Of a stretch of 64,000 bases of DNA, positions 1 through 11,711 are shown piece by piece; position 1 is the first letter of the stretch, and each line of letters starts with the position of its first letter. Made by a program: the position numbers and the translations under genes. Source of the stretch: Macrotis lagotis (Eukaryota > Chordata > Mammalia > Peramelemorphia > Peramelidae). The stretch is from assembly GCF_037893015.1 (NCBI RefSeq), contig NC_133660.1, forward strand, positions 284,863,078-284,927,077. The letters run 5' to 3'. The notes beneath the pieces were generated by a model that ran no database searches, had not been told where the DNA came from, and saw only the letters and a program-made list of their open reading frames with translations.

Positions 1-92
1 GCAAAAAAAAAGAAAAAAGAAAACAACTTGTGGGACAGACACCCTCACAGAGGATACACAAAGACAGTCCCTGATCCCTAAGAGTTCATAAT

Positions 93-242
93 TTTTTTTT
101 AGTTTTTACAAGGCTGTGGGGTTAAGTGACTTGCCCAAGATCATACAGCTAGGCAATTATTATGTGTCTGATTTCAGATTTGAACTCAGGTCCTCCTGAC
201 TCCAGGACCAGTGCTCTATCCACTGTGCCACCTAGTTGTGCC
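93..242 (-). mobile_element. WSINE1-type SINE
   Basis: First of many copies of the same tRNA-derived SINE of about 145 bp. In sense orientation it has a head like GGGGCAGCTAGGTGGCGCAG with a pol III A box (TGGCGCAGTGG), a B box (GAGTTCAAATCC), and a body CTTAATAATTACCTAGCTGT. The tail is CTTGCAAAAACCTAAAAA. This copy is flanked by a 13-bp duplication, AAGAGTTCATAAT, at 80-92 and 243-255. The family name is from memory. Confidence 0.9.
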
Positions 243-255
243 AAGAGTTCATAAT

Positions 256-1087
256 CTTAATGGCATCAGAAAACATTTCCTCTCCAGTCTAAAAGGTCAA
301 GTGTCCAAATATTCAAACTCGGTTGCTCTTGAACTCAGGACTGCCCATGAAGTAGTTGAGGGGACAGGGGCATCCATTTTTAGGATCTCTCCTCTCAGGT
401 TGACAAGCATGTGCCTCCTTCTGCCATCTGCTTCTGCAAGAAGTCAAAGCAAAGCTTAATGAGTAATTAATAATTAAAGTACTCTGAGAGAATGATGCCC
501 CAAGAAGAGGAGAGACCATAGCCCCAGCGTCCTCCCAAGAGAGCACAGCTGTGCAGAATCCTCTTGGGTGGAGAGAAGGTTGGTTCAGCTGCCTCAAAGT
601 CCTTTTGCCTTGGTGGGTTGGGGGGCAGATAGTGGACAATTTGACAGGTGTGTGTTTCTGTGTTTATTCTGGGGCTTCCAGGAGTCCTTATCATCTTGTG
701 CTTTTTCTGGGGAGGGGTGATGTTCTATAGTTAAATCTATGGTGTCCATAGAATTCCCAAGTGGAGCTTGGGGACCCTGTTATACCCATTTAAGGAAAAT
801 CTAGATATGAATTAAACCTGAGCTTTGTTTTAGAGATTTACCCAAAGGAAAACTGTGGGTTTGGGGCCACAGTCAAGGTGAGAAACCGATACTTTGTGGT
901 CGGATTTCCATCATCTCACCTTAGCCATATGAGCTAAGAGTCCCGGGCCACAGGTCACCACCCCAACACTGATGCCTCTGATCCTCAACATTATCTGATA
1001 AGGACATTGGAGAAAAGTGGAATACCAGGCCACCCTCTGTTTCCTCCAAGTTCCCAGACTTTACATGTGCAGGAACCAGTTTTTCTG
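256..1087. other. Intergenic, nothing recognised
   Basis: AT-balanced unique-looking sequence with no exon, RNA gene or clear repeat. Short open frames are not supported. Confidence 0.5.
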
Positions 1088-1103
1088 AAAGAAAAATCAG
1101 AAC
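1088..1103. repeat. 5' target-site duplication of the CKB pseudogene
   Basis: AAAGAAAAATCAGAAC, identical to 2529-2544. Confidence 0.93.
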
Positions 1104-2528
1104 GACTCGGTGACTGCGCCAGAGCTGAGCTGGCCCGGGCCCCGCAGCCCCCGCAGCGCCCGGCCTCCCGCCGCCGTGCCCTTCTCCAACAGCCACAAGA
1201 TGCTCAAGTCGCGCTTCCCCGCCGGAGGAATACCCCGACCTGTCCTCGCACACCAACCACATGGCCAAGGTGCTGACGCTCGAGCTCTATGAAAAGCTCC
1301 GGGACAAGGCCACGTCCAGCGGCTTCACTTTGGACGATGTCATCCAGACCGGCGTGGACAACCCAGGACACCCACTCATCATGACTGTGGGCTCTAAGAG
1401 TCCTATGAAGTGTTCAAGATACTGTTTGATCCGATCACTGAGGACCGACACGGAGGCTACAAGCCTTCCGATGAGCATAAGACTGATCTTAACGCTGACA
1501 ATCTGCAGGGTGGGGATGACCTGGATCCCAGCTATGTGCCGAGCTCTCGTGTTCGAACTGGCCGGAGCATCCGAGGATTCTGCCTGCCCCCACATTGTAG
1601 CCGGGGCGAGCGCCGGGCCATAGAGAAGCTCTCTGTGGAAGCCCTGGCTAGCCTGGAAGGTGACCTGAATGGGAAGTACTATGCTTTGAAGAATATGACT
1701 GAGCAGGAACAGCAGCAGCTGATTGATGACCACTTCCTTTTCGACAAGCTTGTCTCCCCACTCCTCTTGGCCTCTGGCATGTCCTGAGACTGGCCTGATG
1801 GCAGGGGCATTTGGCACAATGACAAGAAGACCTTTTTGGTTTAGATCAATGAGGAAGATCACCTGAGGGTCATCTCTATGCAGAAGGGGGGGAACATGAA
1901 GGAGGTGTTCACACGCTTCTGCAATGGACTCACCTAGATTGAAACCCTTTTTAAGACCAAGAACTACGAGTTCATGTGGAATCCTCATCTGGGTTATATC
2001 CTGACATGCGCCTCCAACCTGGGTACAGGCCTACGAGCAGGTGTGCATATCAAACTTCCTCACCTGGGCAAGCATGAGAAGTTTGGAGAGGTGTTGAAGA
2101 AGTTGAGGCTGCAGAAGAGGGGGACAGGGGGTGTGGACACAGCAGCTGTGGGTGGTGTCTTTGATGTCTCCAATGCTGACTGACTGGTCTTCTCTGAGGT
2201 GGAGCTGGTACAGATGGTGGTGGATGGTGTGAAGTTGCTCATTGAGATGGAGATGCGTTTGGAGCAGGGGCAGTCCATCGATGACCTTATGCCAGCCCAG
2301 AAATGAGCAGTTGCGCCCTTCCCCCCCAATTCTGCGCTTCCTAATTTATTGAATGAATGAATAACCATCCTTTCCCCCTGTGGCACCCTGGGGGGCTCTG
2401 GATGCAGCCCACCTAATCATGCTGTAGAGAAGTCTTCCTTCCATCCTTTGGTGGTAGAGTTTTATTTTTGATGGCTGAGATGTTGCTGAATGCAGAAATA
2501 ATAAACTATTGTTTTGGCCTGAAAAAAA
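1104..2528 (+). pseudogene. CKB: Processed pseudogene of creatine kinase B
   Basis: Seen: an intronless copy of a brain-type creatine kinase mRNA. It has a GC-rich leader, a coding part (1176-2306), a 3' UTR, AATAAA at 2500 and an A-tail. It is bounded by a 16-bp direct repeat (AAAGAAAAATCAGAAC at 1088 and 2529), the mark of L1-mediated retroposition. Recognisable pieces in different frames include [99 protein letters not shown] and [20 protein letters not shown]. The start codon is GTG instead of ATG (PFSNSH follows), and several frameshifts and stops break the frame. The active-site region (about 1830-1960) is out of frame with both flanks. Not expected to make enzyme. CKB rather than CKM is judged from PFSNSH and the [14 protein letters not shown]-like end; assignment is from memory. 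Confidence 0.93.
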
Positions 2529-2544
2529 AAAGAAAAATCAGAAC
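2529..2544. repeat. 3' target-site duplication of the CKB pseudogene
   Basis: AAAGAAAAATCAGAAC directly after the A-tail; matches 1088-1103. Confidence 0.93.
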
Positions 2545-3290
2545 TTGGGATCTGACAAGGGAACAGTAAGCACCTTTCCTCTCCATATACATAGTGGGCA
2601 TGCACGTCCTTACCACAACACATGTATGCATAAGCACCCATGCATATGAACATGTATGTATAGGTGTATAGAAAGACCCTTAACACAATGACTGGCCCTC
2701 AGTGAGTACTTACTAGAGACTTGACTTGACTACAAGGATATTTTTTTGCTTTCAAAGACATATTTAAATGGATTTTGTCTTCCTGAAAAGGACTGCTCTG
2801 GTGGCACCTCTCTCTCCAAGGCTCTGGGAACATCTGTCAGACCCACTGTCCTCTTTGAAGCCTTTCCTGGGTCTTTTGACAGAAATACTTTCTGTCCACC
2901 CAGCTCTTCAGTCCACTCATGGCCTCACAGGGTTACTAGTTGGGCAGGAACCTCAGGTCTACTGCCATGCCCATCTTTGCCACAGAGATGCCTCAGGAGG
3001 AGATGACACTTGTATTACATAATTCTGATTGATGGGGAAATTTTCCTGATATTCAAACTCAGTTTATCTCTTTGATATGTAAGTTTAGAGTACCCATTTG
3101 TGCCCAACCTGGGGTAGAGCATTCTGTGCTCATATCGGTCTGATCAGCCACAGTTGGACACACAAACATAGGGATGTCATTTTGGTCTTCTTTGATAACA
3201 AAAGAGAAGAACCAACCAACCAATCTCTTTGATGCTCCCATCCAGTCCGTTGACTGGGTGAATGATAGTCATAGAATATCTCATTTAGAC
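2545..3290. other. Intergenic, nothing firmly recognised
   Basis: No gene seen. Around 3140-3230 there is a phrase (TTTGATAACAAAAGAGAAGA) that may belong to an old interspersed repeat. Confidence 0.4.
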
Positions 3291-3455
3291 CTCAAAAACC
3301 TCAGGGAGAAGGCTACTCTATTGTCCCCATTCTATAAGTGAGACCCATTTTACAGGTAGATAGAGATTAAGTGACTTGCCCTGGGTCACACGACCAACAC
3401 ATGTCTGAGGCTGGATTTGAGCTCAGGATTTCTTAACTTCAGGCCCAGTGCTGCT
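3290..3455 (-). mobile_element. Old MIR/CORE-type SINE
   Basis: Minus-strand sequence with TTAAGTGACTTGCCCTGGGTCACACGA and CTGAGGCTGGATTTGAGCTC phrases. It is more diverged than the WSINE1 copies and lacks a clear duplication. Confidence 0.6.
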
Positions 3456-4163
3456 TTGGACTTATTAAGTTTGAGATACTGGTGGATCATCCAAGTAGAG
3501 GTGACAAGCTGGAAATTAGAGCTGTAGGGGAAATAAATGAAGGCTAAATGAACGCTAGCTATACCTTGAGGAATCATGGATAGAAGGATGACAGCTGATT
3601 GCACGGGAACAAGAGCAAAATGATTTGTTTAGGAGCATCAATGGTTTTACCCACCAATGCTTTTCCCTCACCAGGGCAAATGGCAGTTTGGTTAGTTGTT
3701 CCAGGATAAACCATGAAACTCCAAACACTTTTCATATTTCCAAGCCACTTGTGCATGTTACCAAGCATTCATATAAAAAAGATCTTTTCCAATGATAAGT
3801 TGGGGATGCTCTTGGAGTAAGTCCAGGCATGATTCAGGATTTGCCCACTTATAAGGCAAAAGGTCAATTCCAGAGACAAAATATTAAGTTAGTCTTCATG
3901 TCTGCAATTCATTCATTAATTCACTGGTATAGTTAATTCACATGTATAGTCTCTGGAAAATTCAACATTATGCTCATGAGAAAATGAGAGTAAGAAAGAC
4001 AAATAATGTCTTGGGATAATTGTGAGAGTGGTTGGACTCTCTGGCACCCTCTACCAGAGTGGTGGAGACCATACTTTGAGAACCATCAGGTCAGTCAAAA
4101 TGGTACATTTCTATGTCTTTGCTTGGATCTCCTCTCATCTCCCTCTTCTGTGTCCCTTCTCTT

Positions 4164-4307
4164 TGTTTTTTTTAGGTTTTTGCAAGGCAAATGGGGTTAA
4201 GTGACTTGCCCAAGGCCACACAGCTAGATAATTATTAAGTGTCTGAGGTCAGATTTGAACCCAGGTACTCCTGACTCCAAGACCAGTGCTTTATCCACTA
4301 TGCCACC
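4164..4307 (-). mobile_element. WSINE1-type SINE
   Basis: Complete copy flanked by a 15-bp duplication TGTGTCCCTTCTCTT at 4149-4163 and 4308-4322. Confidence 0.92.
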
Positions 4308-4639
4308 TGTGTCCCTTCTCTTCTCATGAGGCCTTCAATAGACTGCTTTCTCTCTCTCGAGCTTGGCGTTTCTGCCCAATGGGCTGCTAGCTCTACAGCT
4401 CCACTCTAATATTTTTTTTTTCTGAAATCCATACTCAGCTTTCTTCTTAGTCAAGAAGGGGGGAGGGAACCAAATCCTCCCACTACACAGAGCAAAATTC
4501 AAGGATAGGCAGCCTTGCATAATGGCTACAGAGATAGATTTGGCAGTCCTCACTTAAGGAAGTCTCTTCTCTATATACAATGTTGGGGATAGATATTGGT
4601 TTATGCCTTAAAAGGTCCAAAAAATTAAAACCAACCATT

Positions 4640-4794
4640 ATTTTTTTTTTAGATTTTTGTAAGGCAAATGGGGTTAAGTGGCTTGCCTAAGGCCACACAG
4701 CTAGGTAATTATTAAGTGTCTGAGATTGGATTTGAACTCAGGTCCTCCTGACTCCAGGGCTGGTGCTCTATCCACTGCACCACCTTGCTGCCCC
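4640..4794 (-). mobile_element. WSINE1-type SINE, first of a tandem trio
   Basis: Complete copy ending GCTGCCCC and followed by GCTCATTTCCCTTTT, which also follows the next copy. Confidence 0.92.
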
Positions 4795-4805
4795 GCTCAT
4801 TTCCC

Positions 4806-4950
4806 TTTTTTTTTTGCAAGGCAATGGGGTTAAGTGACTTGCCCAAGGTCACACAGCTAGGCAATTATTAAATGTCTGAGACTGGATTTGAACTTGGGTC
4901 CCCCTGACTCCAGGACTGGTGATCAATCCACTGCACCACCTTGCTGCCCT
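4806..4950 (-). mobile_element. WSINE1-type SINE, second of a tandem trio
   Basis: Nearly the same as the third copy (AAGGTCACACAGCTAGGCAA, GAGACTGGATTTGAACT, CAGGACTGGTG) and followed by the same GCTCATTTCCCTTTT spacer. Confidence 0.92.
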
Positions 4951-4967
4951 GCTCATTTCCCTTTTCT

Positions 4968-5115
4968 TTAGTTTTTTTTTTGCAAGGCAATGGGGTTAAG
5001 TGGCTTGCCCAAGGTCACACAGCTAGGCAATTATTAAGTGTCTGAGACTGGATTTGAACTCAGGTCCTCCTGACTCCAGGACTGGTGCTCTATCCACTGT
5101 GCCACCTTGCTGACC
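4968..5115 (-). mobile_element. WSINE1-type SINE, third of a tandem trio
   Basis: Third copy in the same orientation. The downstream spacer CTCATCTCCTTTT is a diverged version of the shared spacer. Confidence 0.92.
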
Positions 5116-5189
5116 TCCTCATCTCCTTTTTAAGTCATCATGTGGATCTTAAGGGGTACTGTGTGTTTTGAGTTTCTCACAAAATTAAT

Positions 5190-5410
5190 ATTTCTCATGA
5201 TAGCTAGATGGTATACTGAATATAGGATTAGATTTGGGGTCAGGACCTGGTTGTTCTGATCCTGCTTAAGACACTAGTGTGTGACCCTGGGAAAAGGCCT
5301 TTAACTCATCAGTAAAATGGGGTTAATCGTAGTATGGATATCAAATGAGTTAGCTTATGTAAAGTCATTTAACACCCTTAAAGTGTTAGATAAATGTTAT
5401 TGATTATTAA
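5190..5410 (+). mobile_element. Old MIR-type SINE
   Basis: Contains TGTGACCCTGGGAAAAGGCC, CTCATCAGTAAAATGGGGTT and GTAAAGTCATTTAACACCC in MIR order. Confidence 0.6.
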
Positions 5411-6060
5411 GTAACTTTGAGCCCCTACCACAGTTTATAGAGAAACCTTTTTATCCATAAACTTTAGTTTCTCTCTCTCTTTCTTCATCTCAAACTTCCT
5501 GATCATAAAAGCACAAAAAATATCCATAACATTGCTCACATGATTTATTAGAATAGCAAGTAATAATTTGAAGGACTAAATAAATATTTCCACTATATCA
5601 ACAGTGATGAAAACTTACAATCAAGGGCACCTCTGTATTCATCAACATCAAGAGTCAGGGAAAGGAGTATTCTCAGCCATCAGCCCCACTAAATCTTCCT
5701 CACTTCTGGAAACAGTCTCATGTTTAACAACAAATCAGAGATGATGCTTCTTTAGATTCTCTGAAAATGATGGATGACTGGGAGTCCTCTGACAGACTGC
5801 ACAGATGAGGATTAATTCTTAGTCCTAACCTTTTCTGAGATTATAGTTAACATGGAAGGTCCTTTTCCTCAGGAAACATCAGTTTAAGGATAGAGTTCTC
5901 TCATAGCCCCTCAATGACTGATTCTTTCTGTCCTTTGTCAGTTTGCCAAGATTCTCTTCCCTCATAAAGGTACAAAAAGCATCCCTTGTTCCTGTGGAAA
6001 GGCATTACCTGAGGTTTATTTCTGCTCTCTGTGTTTATAAAGAATTCAATTTGACCAGCT
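5411..6060. other. Intergenic, nothing recognised
   Basis: AT-rich sequence without genes or clear repeats. Confidence 0.45.
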
Positions 6061-6475
6061 CTATGGGAGGGGAAGACTGGGAAGAGAGGTGGTTTTGGAA
6101 TAAGGAAGACTAAAATTCAAGCTTTAACTCTGATTTATTGACTGAGTGGACATGAGCAAGGAATTTAACCTGGTAAGTTAAGACAGGTAGGCTCATATCT
6201 TAGAATTACTATGAAAATGGTTTGGACTCCCTTAAAGAGACATGGGGTCCAGACAACTCACTCTTCATTGATGAAGGGAGATCCCTTCCTAGACCAGAGA
6301 AACTACAATCCAATAAGCAGAGGCAGTGGAAAGACTCTGAAGTCAGAGAACCTTATATTTACCTCCTCTGTGACAAGTCCAAACTGTTGGCTTAATCTCA
6401 GTTTCCTTATTTGTAAAAAGAGGGTTAGACTAGATGTTCTTTTGGAACCTTCCAAATCTAGATAGATGACCCTAG
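6060..6475 (+). mobile_element. Old MIR-like SINE fragments
   Basis: Two diverged stretches (about 6080-6210 and 6325-6475) with CTCAGTTTCCTTATTTGTAA and GGTTAGACTAGATG phrases typical of MIR/Ther1 SINEs. Confidence 0.5.
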
Positions 6476-6744
6476 AAGACTACAAATGACAACCACAATG
6501 ATATTAATAATAAATTAGAGGAGTTGCTGGTTTGCATCAGTGAAAAGACTCAATAGAAAATAGAGTAAAAAATTGAATTCAGAACCTGTGACTAATATCC
6601 AAAGGCTTTCAATTGCTCCATGAAGACAATGAAAGGTAACTCACTAATTCAAATCAATGGGATAATGAAAAAGCAGGATGTCAGTTTGGGGTGCTGAAAT
6701 ATTTTAAGTTTCATTATTGTGTTATATTGATCATTTGTATTTTT

Positions 6745-7560
6745 TGAATATAATATAATTTATTTTTTCAATTACATGTAAAGCTAGTTTTCAACATTCA
6801 TTTCAACATTCAGCATGTAAACTTTTGAGTTCCACATTTTTCTGCTTCTCTCCCTTCCCTTCCCCCTCCCCATGACATGTACAATCATAATTAACATATT
6901 TCCTTATTGGTCATGTTGTGAAAGAAGAATCAGAACTAAAGGGGAAAAAATGAGAAAAAAACCCCAAAACAGTTTTAAAAAGTGAAAATGATATGCTTTG
7001 GTCCGCATTCAGATTTCATAGGTTTTTTCCGCCTCTGGATGTGGATGGCCTTTTCCATAACAGATTTCTCAGAATTGTCCTTGATCATTGAACTGTTGAT
7101 CAGCTAACTTTCTGGGGTTGTTTTTGAGTTTAAAAAAATGTATGCTTCAATCTGTAGACACCATCAGCTCTTTCTCTAAGACTGGCAATCATTCTTCCTT
7201 ATGAGTCCTTCAGAGATGCCTCGGATCACAGTACTACTGAGAAAAGCTAGTTCATTCGTGGCAGATCATCCTACAACATTGCTGCTACTTCGTATGCAGT
7301 ACATTTCACACTGCACCTACTCAGATAAGTCTTTCCAGGTTTTACTGAGAGCATCCTGCTCATCATTTCTTACAGCAGAATAGCATTTCTTCACATTCAC
7401 ATACAACTTGTTCAGTCAAATACCAACTGATGGTTATCCCCTCAATTTTCAATTCCTTGCCACCAGAAGAGTTGCTATATATATCTTTATAAATATAAGC
7501 CCTTTTCCATCCCATTTTTCATCTCTTTGAGAACACAGAATTAGTAGCATGCTTTTTAAA
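6745..7560 (-). mobile_element. Old L1 3'-end fragment
   Basis: Minus-strand L1 3' UTR of an older subfamily, homologous to 12088-13210. Shared phrases include ACTTTTGAGTT, GTTGTGAAAGAA, GAGAGCATCCTGCTCATCAT and GCAGAATAGC…TTGTTCAG. Confidence 0.65.
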
Positions 7561-8470
7561 AATATTCCTCATGGTTCAGTGGGTAGTCCTTCTCACAAAA
7601 GGTCTCTATCTTTGGACTGGCTTAAGTTCTAATGAAGACTGACCCAAAGGGAGAGAATTCTGTCTCTACACCTTCCTCTCCCAATCTCCCACTCCTCTCC
7701 ACTATATGAATATTCTAGTTCATTATGCTTCTATTCTGGAGTGTGGAAAATTTCTTCAACAAAGCTTAGGTATAACCAAGGTCTAGGTGTCTGCTAAAAA
7801 GTATTAATAAAAAATGATGCTCAATGTACAAAAAGATATCAGGTATAGGAGAGCTATTTGTTTAAAGCACAAAACGACTCCAAAAGATGGAGTGACACAT
7901 ATACTCTATAACCCATCACTTCTATAATACTGTCCTCAGAAGTAAAGATACTGGAAGATTTGTGGAATCACTTCACAAATATTTCATATTCACCTCAGAT
8001 CTATACCATATGAATAGCAATTCAGGGTTCATATATATCAACCAAAAAGATATGCAGAGCCAATGAACTTGAGGGGGGGACAGGGTGCAATGCCCCCACT
8101 GGATAGGAAGCACCAAATCTGATGATTCCAAACTTCTCTAGGTTGCCATTCAGCCTCCATGATCTATGATCTGTGTTCATGCAAAGAAATACCAAACAGA
8201 AGAGGTAGCCAGGGACTAGAGGTCTCAAGTTTCACATGGTCAGGCACATGTTGGCCTGGCCACATACTCCTGTCTCCTATAATTGCTGCTGGGAAGGGGG
8301 AAGGGAAAATTCCCATCACTCTCCACACCCCTACAGGGAGAGCAAGCCAAGTCCCAAATGACAATCTCTAAAGAGAGGATGAGAGGGAGAAGGGGAATGC
8401 AGAGGCATTGACCTCTCCCTATAAAGTCTTGAGTTAGGTGGCTTATTCCTGAGTCAGTTCTTTGTTTGTT
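7561..8470. other. Intergenic, nothing recognised
   Basis: No gene, RNA or well-defined repeat seen. Confidence 0.45.
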
Positions 8471-8580
8471 TCTTTTCTTCCTTCCTTCCTTCCTTCTTTT
8501 CTTTCTTTCTTCTTTCTCTTTCTCTTTTCTTTCTCCTTCCTTCCTATCTTTCTTTTCTCTTACTTCTTTCTTTTGTAACA
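8471..8580. repeat. Pyrimidine-rich (TTCC/TTTC)n tract
   Basis: About 110 bp of almost pure C/T with TTCC and TTTC units. Confidence 0.93.
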
Positions 8581-8639
8581 GATTTTTTTTGAAAAGAGAT
8601 AAATAGCACCACTTTCTAAATCAACACTGTACAACAACA

Positions 8640-8960
8640 CATAGTAGCATTCTAATATTCATAAACCTTCTAATGAAAGGATAAAAGTACTTTTTCTCAT
8701 CTCTTACTTAGGGTCAAGCTGGGTCATTTTAATTACATGCAATTCAGTTTTAATTTGTTTTTCTTTCTGTTTATATTATAATTGATATGCCTATCACTTT
8801 CCTAGTTCCTAGTTTTCATAATACCACTCTGCATTGGTCCAAACAAATCTTCTCATGTCTCCCTGAATTTCTCAAATCCATTGTTTCTTATGGTTCAGTA
8901 ATACTGTGTTACATTCACAATTTTGTTTAGTGATTGAATGTCAGAATAATTGAGAGGAAA
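8640..8960 (-). mobile_element. Diverged L1 3'-end fragment
   Basis: Resembles the minus-strand L1 3' UTR (CTTCTCATGTCTCCCTGAAT, GTTACATTCACAATTTTGTT) but is strongly diverged. Confidence 0.4.
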
Positions 8961-9024
8961 TCACTCTCAGGTACCTCCTGTGACTCAGAGTCTACAAGCA
9001 TATGTGGGTAGTGGTTTGGTCAGC

Positions 9025-9175
9025 TTGCTTTCATGGGAGACAGCTGGCTGTCATATTAGATTGAGCCCTGGAAGATCTGAGTTCAAAACAGCCTCAGATA
9101 CTTACTAGTTGTGTGACTCTGGGCAAGTTACTTCACCTCTATCTGCTTCAGTTTCCTCATCTGCAAAATGGAATT
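9025..9175 (+). mobile_element. Old tRNA-derived SINE (MIR-like)
   Basis: Has GAGCCCTGGAAGATCTGAGT, TGTGTGACTCTGGGCAAGTT and TTTCCTCATCTGCAAAATGG. Confidence 0.6.
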
Positions 9176-9179
9176 GTTG

Positions 9180-9470
9180 CTGTTGTTTGGCCTTTGTTCT
9201 CCAAGAAGATCAAGACATCAGGACAATGTTGCCTTGGCATGTAAATGAGTTGGATTGAAGTGAGGTAGGGCTGTGCAAAATCACCAGCCTTGCTTTCTCC
9301 TCCAGAGCCATCTGGGTCCAGTGGCCAGATGTGGATCAGCACCCCCTGATTACAGTGGAAGACCTTGGCATTTTAAAGCTAGGTCTATCCAAGATCACAG
9401 TTTGACTGAGGCAGCACCAACTCAGTGGTTTAGGTTAGGTAAGAAAGAGAAGAGAAAAAGAGATCAAGAA
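9180..9470 (+). repeat. Unassigned interspersed repeat, copy 1
   Basis: Homologous over about 220 bp to 28690-28900. Shared order: CCTTTGTTCT…AAGA..A…ACATCA, GAGTTGGATTGAAGTGAGGT, CACCAGCC, CTCCAGAGCC / CTTGGCATTTT. I do not know the family name. Confidence 0.5.
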
Positions 9471-9480
9471 TGACTACTTC

Positions 9481-9626
9481 TGGGATGGCTAGGTGGCGTA
9501 GTGGATAGAACACGGGAGTCAGGAGGACCTGAGCTCAAATCTGACCTCAAACATTTAATAATTATCAAGCCATGTGGCCTTGGGCAAGCCACTTAACCCT
9601 GTTGCCTTGAAAAATCTAAAAAAAAC
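9481..9626 (+). mobile_element. WSINE1-type SINE
   Basis: Flanked by an 11-bp duplication ATGACTACTTC at 9470-9480 and 9627-9637. Confidence 0.92.
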
Positions 9627-9866
9627 ATGACTACTTCCAAAGAAGAGGTGTATCTCACTGTATCTCAGTGATTAAGAAAGAAAAGAAGCCCGCCAGGCTT
9701 ATCTTGGGAAGATCACTCAAACCCCATATCTGACTGTTCCATGATCTACCCACCCACCTCTGATCATATATAAAATAACTGACTCCACCACAACAAGGTG
9801 GAGCCTCAAGGAATGGAGGAATTCCATGATTTGTAAATCAGTTTCTTTCAAAGAAAATAATTAATA

Positions 9867-10011
9867 GGGGGCTGCTAGGTGGTGCAATGGACAAAGCACC
9901 AGCCCTGGAGTCAGGAGTACCTGGGTTCAAATCCGGTCTCAGACACTTAATAATTACCTTGGGCAAGCCACTTAACCCCACTTGACTTGCAAAAACCTTA
10001 AAAAAAAAAAA
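9867..10011 (+). mobile_element. WSINE1-type SINE
   Basis: Flanked by AAAGAAAATAATTAAT and AAAGAAAATAACTAAT. It is slightly shortened in the TTAATAATTACC..CCTTGGGCAAG region. Confidence 0.9.
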
Positions 10012-10088
10012 AAGAAAATAACTAATAAACCACCTGATTTACAGGCTCAGGTTAGAGAAGGCTCAGTTAAAAACTTAGCCCCAGTCTC

Positions 10089-10111
10089 GGGGGGGGGGGG
10101 GGGGGGGGGGA
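10089..10111. repeat. Poly-G run
   Basis: About 22 consecutive G. Probably unstable, or of uncertain length in the assembly. Confidence 0.95.
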
Positions 10112-10574
10112 TTTCCTTCAATTCTACTAACTCTCTCTACTTATATTATAGGTGATCCACACTGTGGCTACACACACATTTTCTTGGACAAAAAAATGAG
10201 TAGGACATTGGATAAGTGACACTTTGGACGATGATCATTCTGATTGCCTTCCAATAAGCCTGTTGACCACCTTCACCACTTAGTTTCTTTCTATTCAGTC
10301 ACTCTCAAACAGCACTTGACCTGGAGTAAGTGGAGGACTGGCCACATGGAAAGACTCAGATGGTGGACCAACCATCTTCACCCAGACCAGCATAACCAAA
10401 AAAGGAAGGTCATGTTGAGTGCCCCATGATGAGTGCTTCCATGAAAAATCTTAACTTGCCTTCTCACCTCTTGCTTGGGCATCTTTGTCCTGGTCTTATA
10501 CTTAAGCATAGGGTCATTATAAACCTCACTTCCAAAAGACTCATTGATAATGAGTGGATAATTAAGGCAAGAGT

Positions 10575-11711
10575 CATTTGCTTGAACAAACTAGATGATT
10601 TCGATTACATTAAATTAAAAAGCTTTTGCACAGATAAAACCACTGTAACCAAGATCAAAAGAAATGTAGGAAACTGGGTAACAATCTTCACAACTAATGA
10701 TTCTGACAAAGGACTCATTTCTAAAATAAACAGAAAACTGAGTCATATTTTTTTTTTAAAAAAGCCATTCCCCAGTTGACAAATGGTCAAAGGATATGCA
10801 AAGGCAATTTACTGATGAGATCAAAGCAATCCATAGTCATATGAAAAATTGCTCTTAAATCATTACTTATTAGAGAAATGCAAATTAAAGCATCTCTGAG
10901 ATACCACCTCACACCTCTCAGACTGGCCCAAATGACCATATGATTTTAACATTCATTTTTAAAACTTTTGAGTTCTGAAGTTCTGAACTCATCCAACCTT
11001 TCTGGAGACAAATTTGGCCCAAAGGACAACAAAAATGTGCATACCATTTGACCCAGCAATACCACTACTGGGTCTATACCCCGAAGAAATGATGAAAAAG
11101 GGTAAAAACATGACTTGTACAAAAATATTCATAGCAGTCCTGTTTGTGGTGGCAAAGAATTGGAAATCAAGTAAATGTCCTTCAACTGGGGAATGGCTTA
11201 GCAAATTGTGGTATACGTATGTCATGGAACACTATTGTTCTATTAGAAACCAGGAGGGATGGGAATTCAGGGAAGCCTGGAAGTTTTTGCATGATTTGAT
11301 GTTGAGTGAGATGAGCACAACCAGAAAAACGCTGTACACCCTAATAGCAATGTGGGGGCTGTTGATGGACTTGCTCATTACATCAGTGCAACAACCAGGG
11401 ACAATTTTGGGCTGTCTGCAATGGAGAATACCATCTGTATCCAGATAAAGAACCGTGGAGTTTGAACAAAGTTCAAGGACTATTCCCTTTAATTTAGGAA
11501 AAAACCCAGATATCTGATTGTCTGATCTTGGTATCTTTTATACTTTTTGTTTCTTCCTTAAGGATATGACTTCTCTCTCATCACACTCAATTTGGATCAA
11601 TGTACAACACGGAAACAAACTAAAGACTGACAAATTGCTTTCTTTGGGGGGGGGGTGGGAGGGAAGTAAGATGGGGGGAAAATTGTAAAACTCAAAATAA
11701 ATGAAATCTTT
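10575..11711 (+). mobile_element. 5'-truncated L1 (ORF2 C-terminus and 3' UTR)
   Basis: Plus-strand L1 end. It encodes broken pieces of the ORF2 C-terminal region (FCTDKTTVTKIKRNVGNW, MCIPFDPAIPLLGLYPEEMM, MEHYCSIRNQEGWEFREAW). The 3' UTR ends in AACTCAAAATAAATGAAATC. A block of about 100 bp at 10943-10987 is replaced by a 45-bp copy of sequence found at 12096-12140. Confidence 0.9.
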
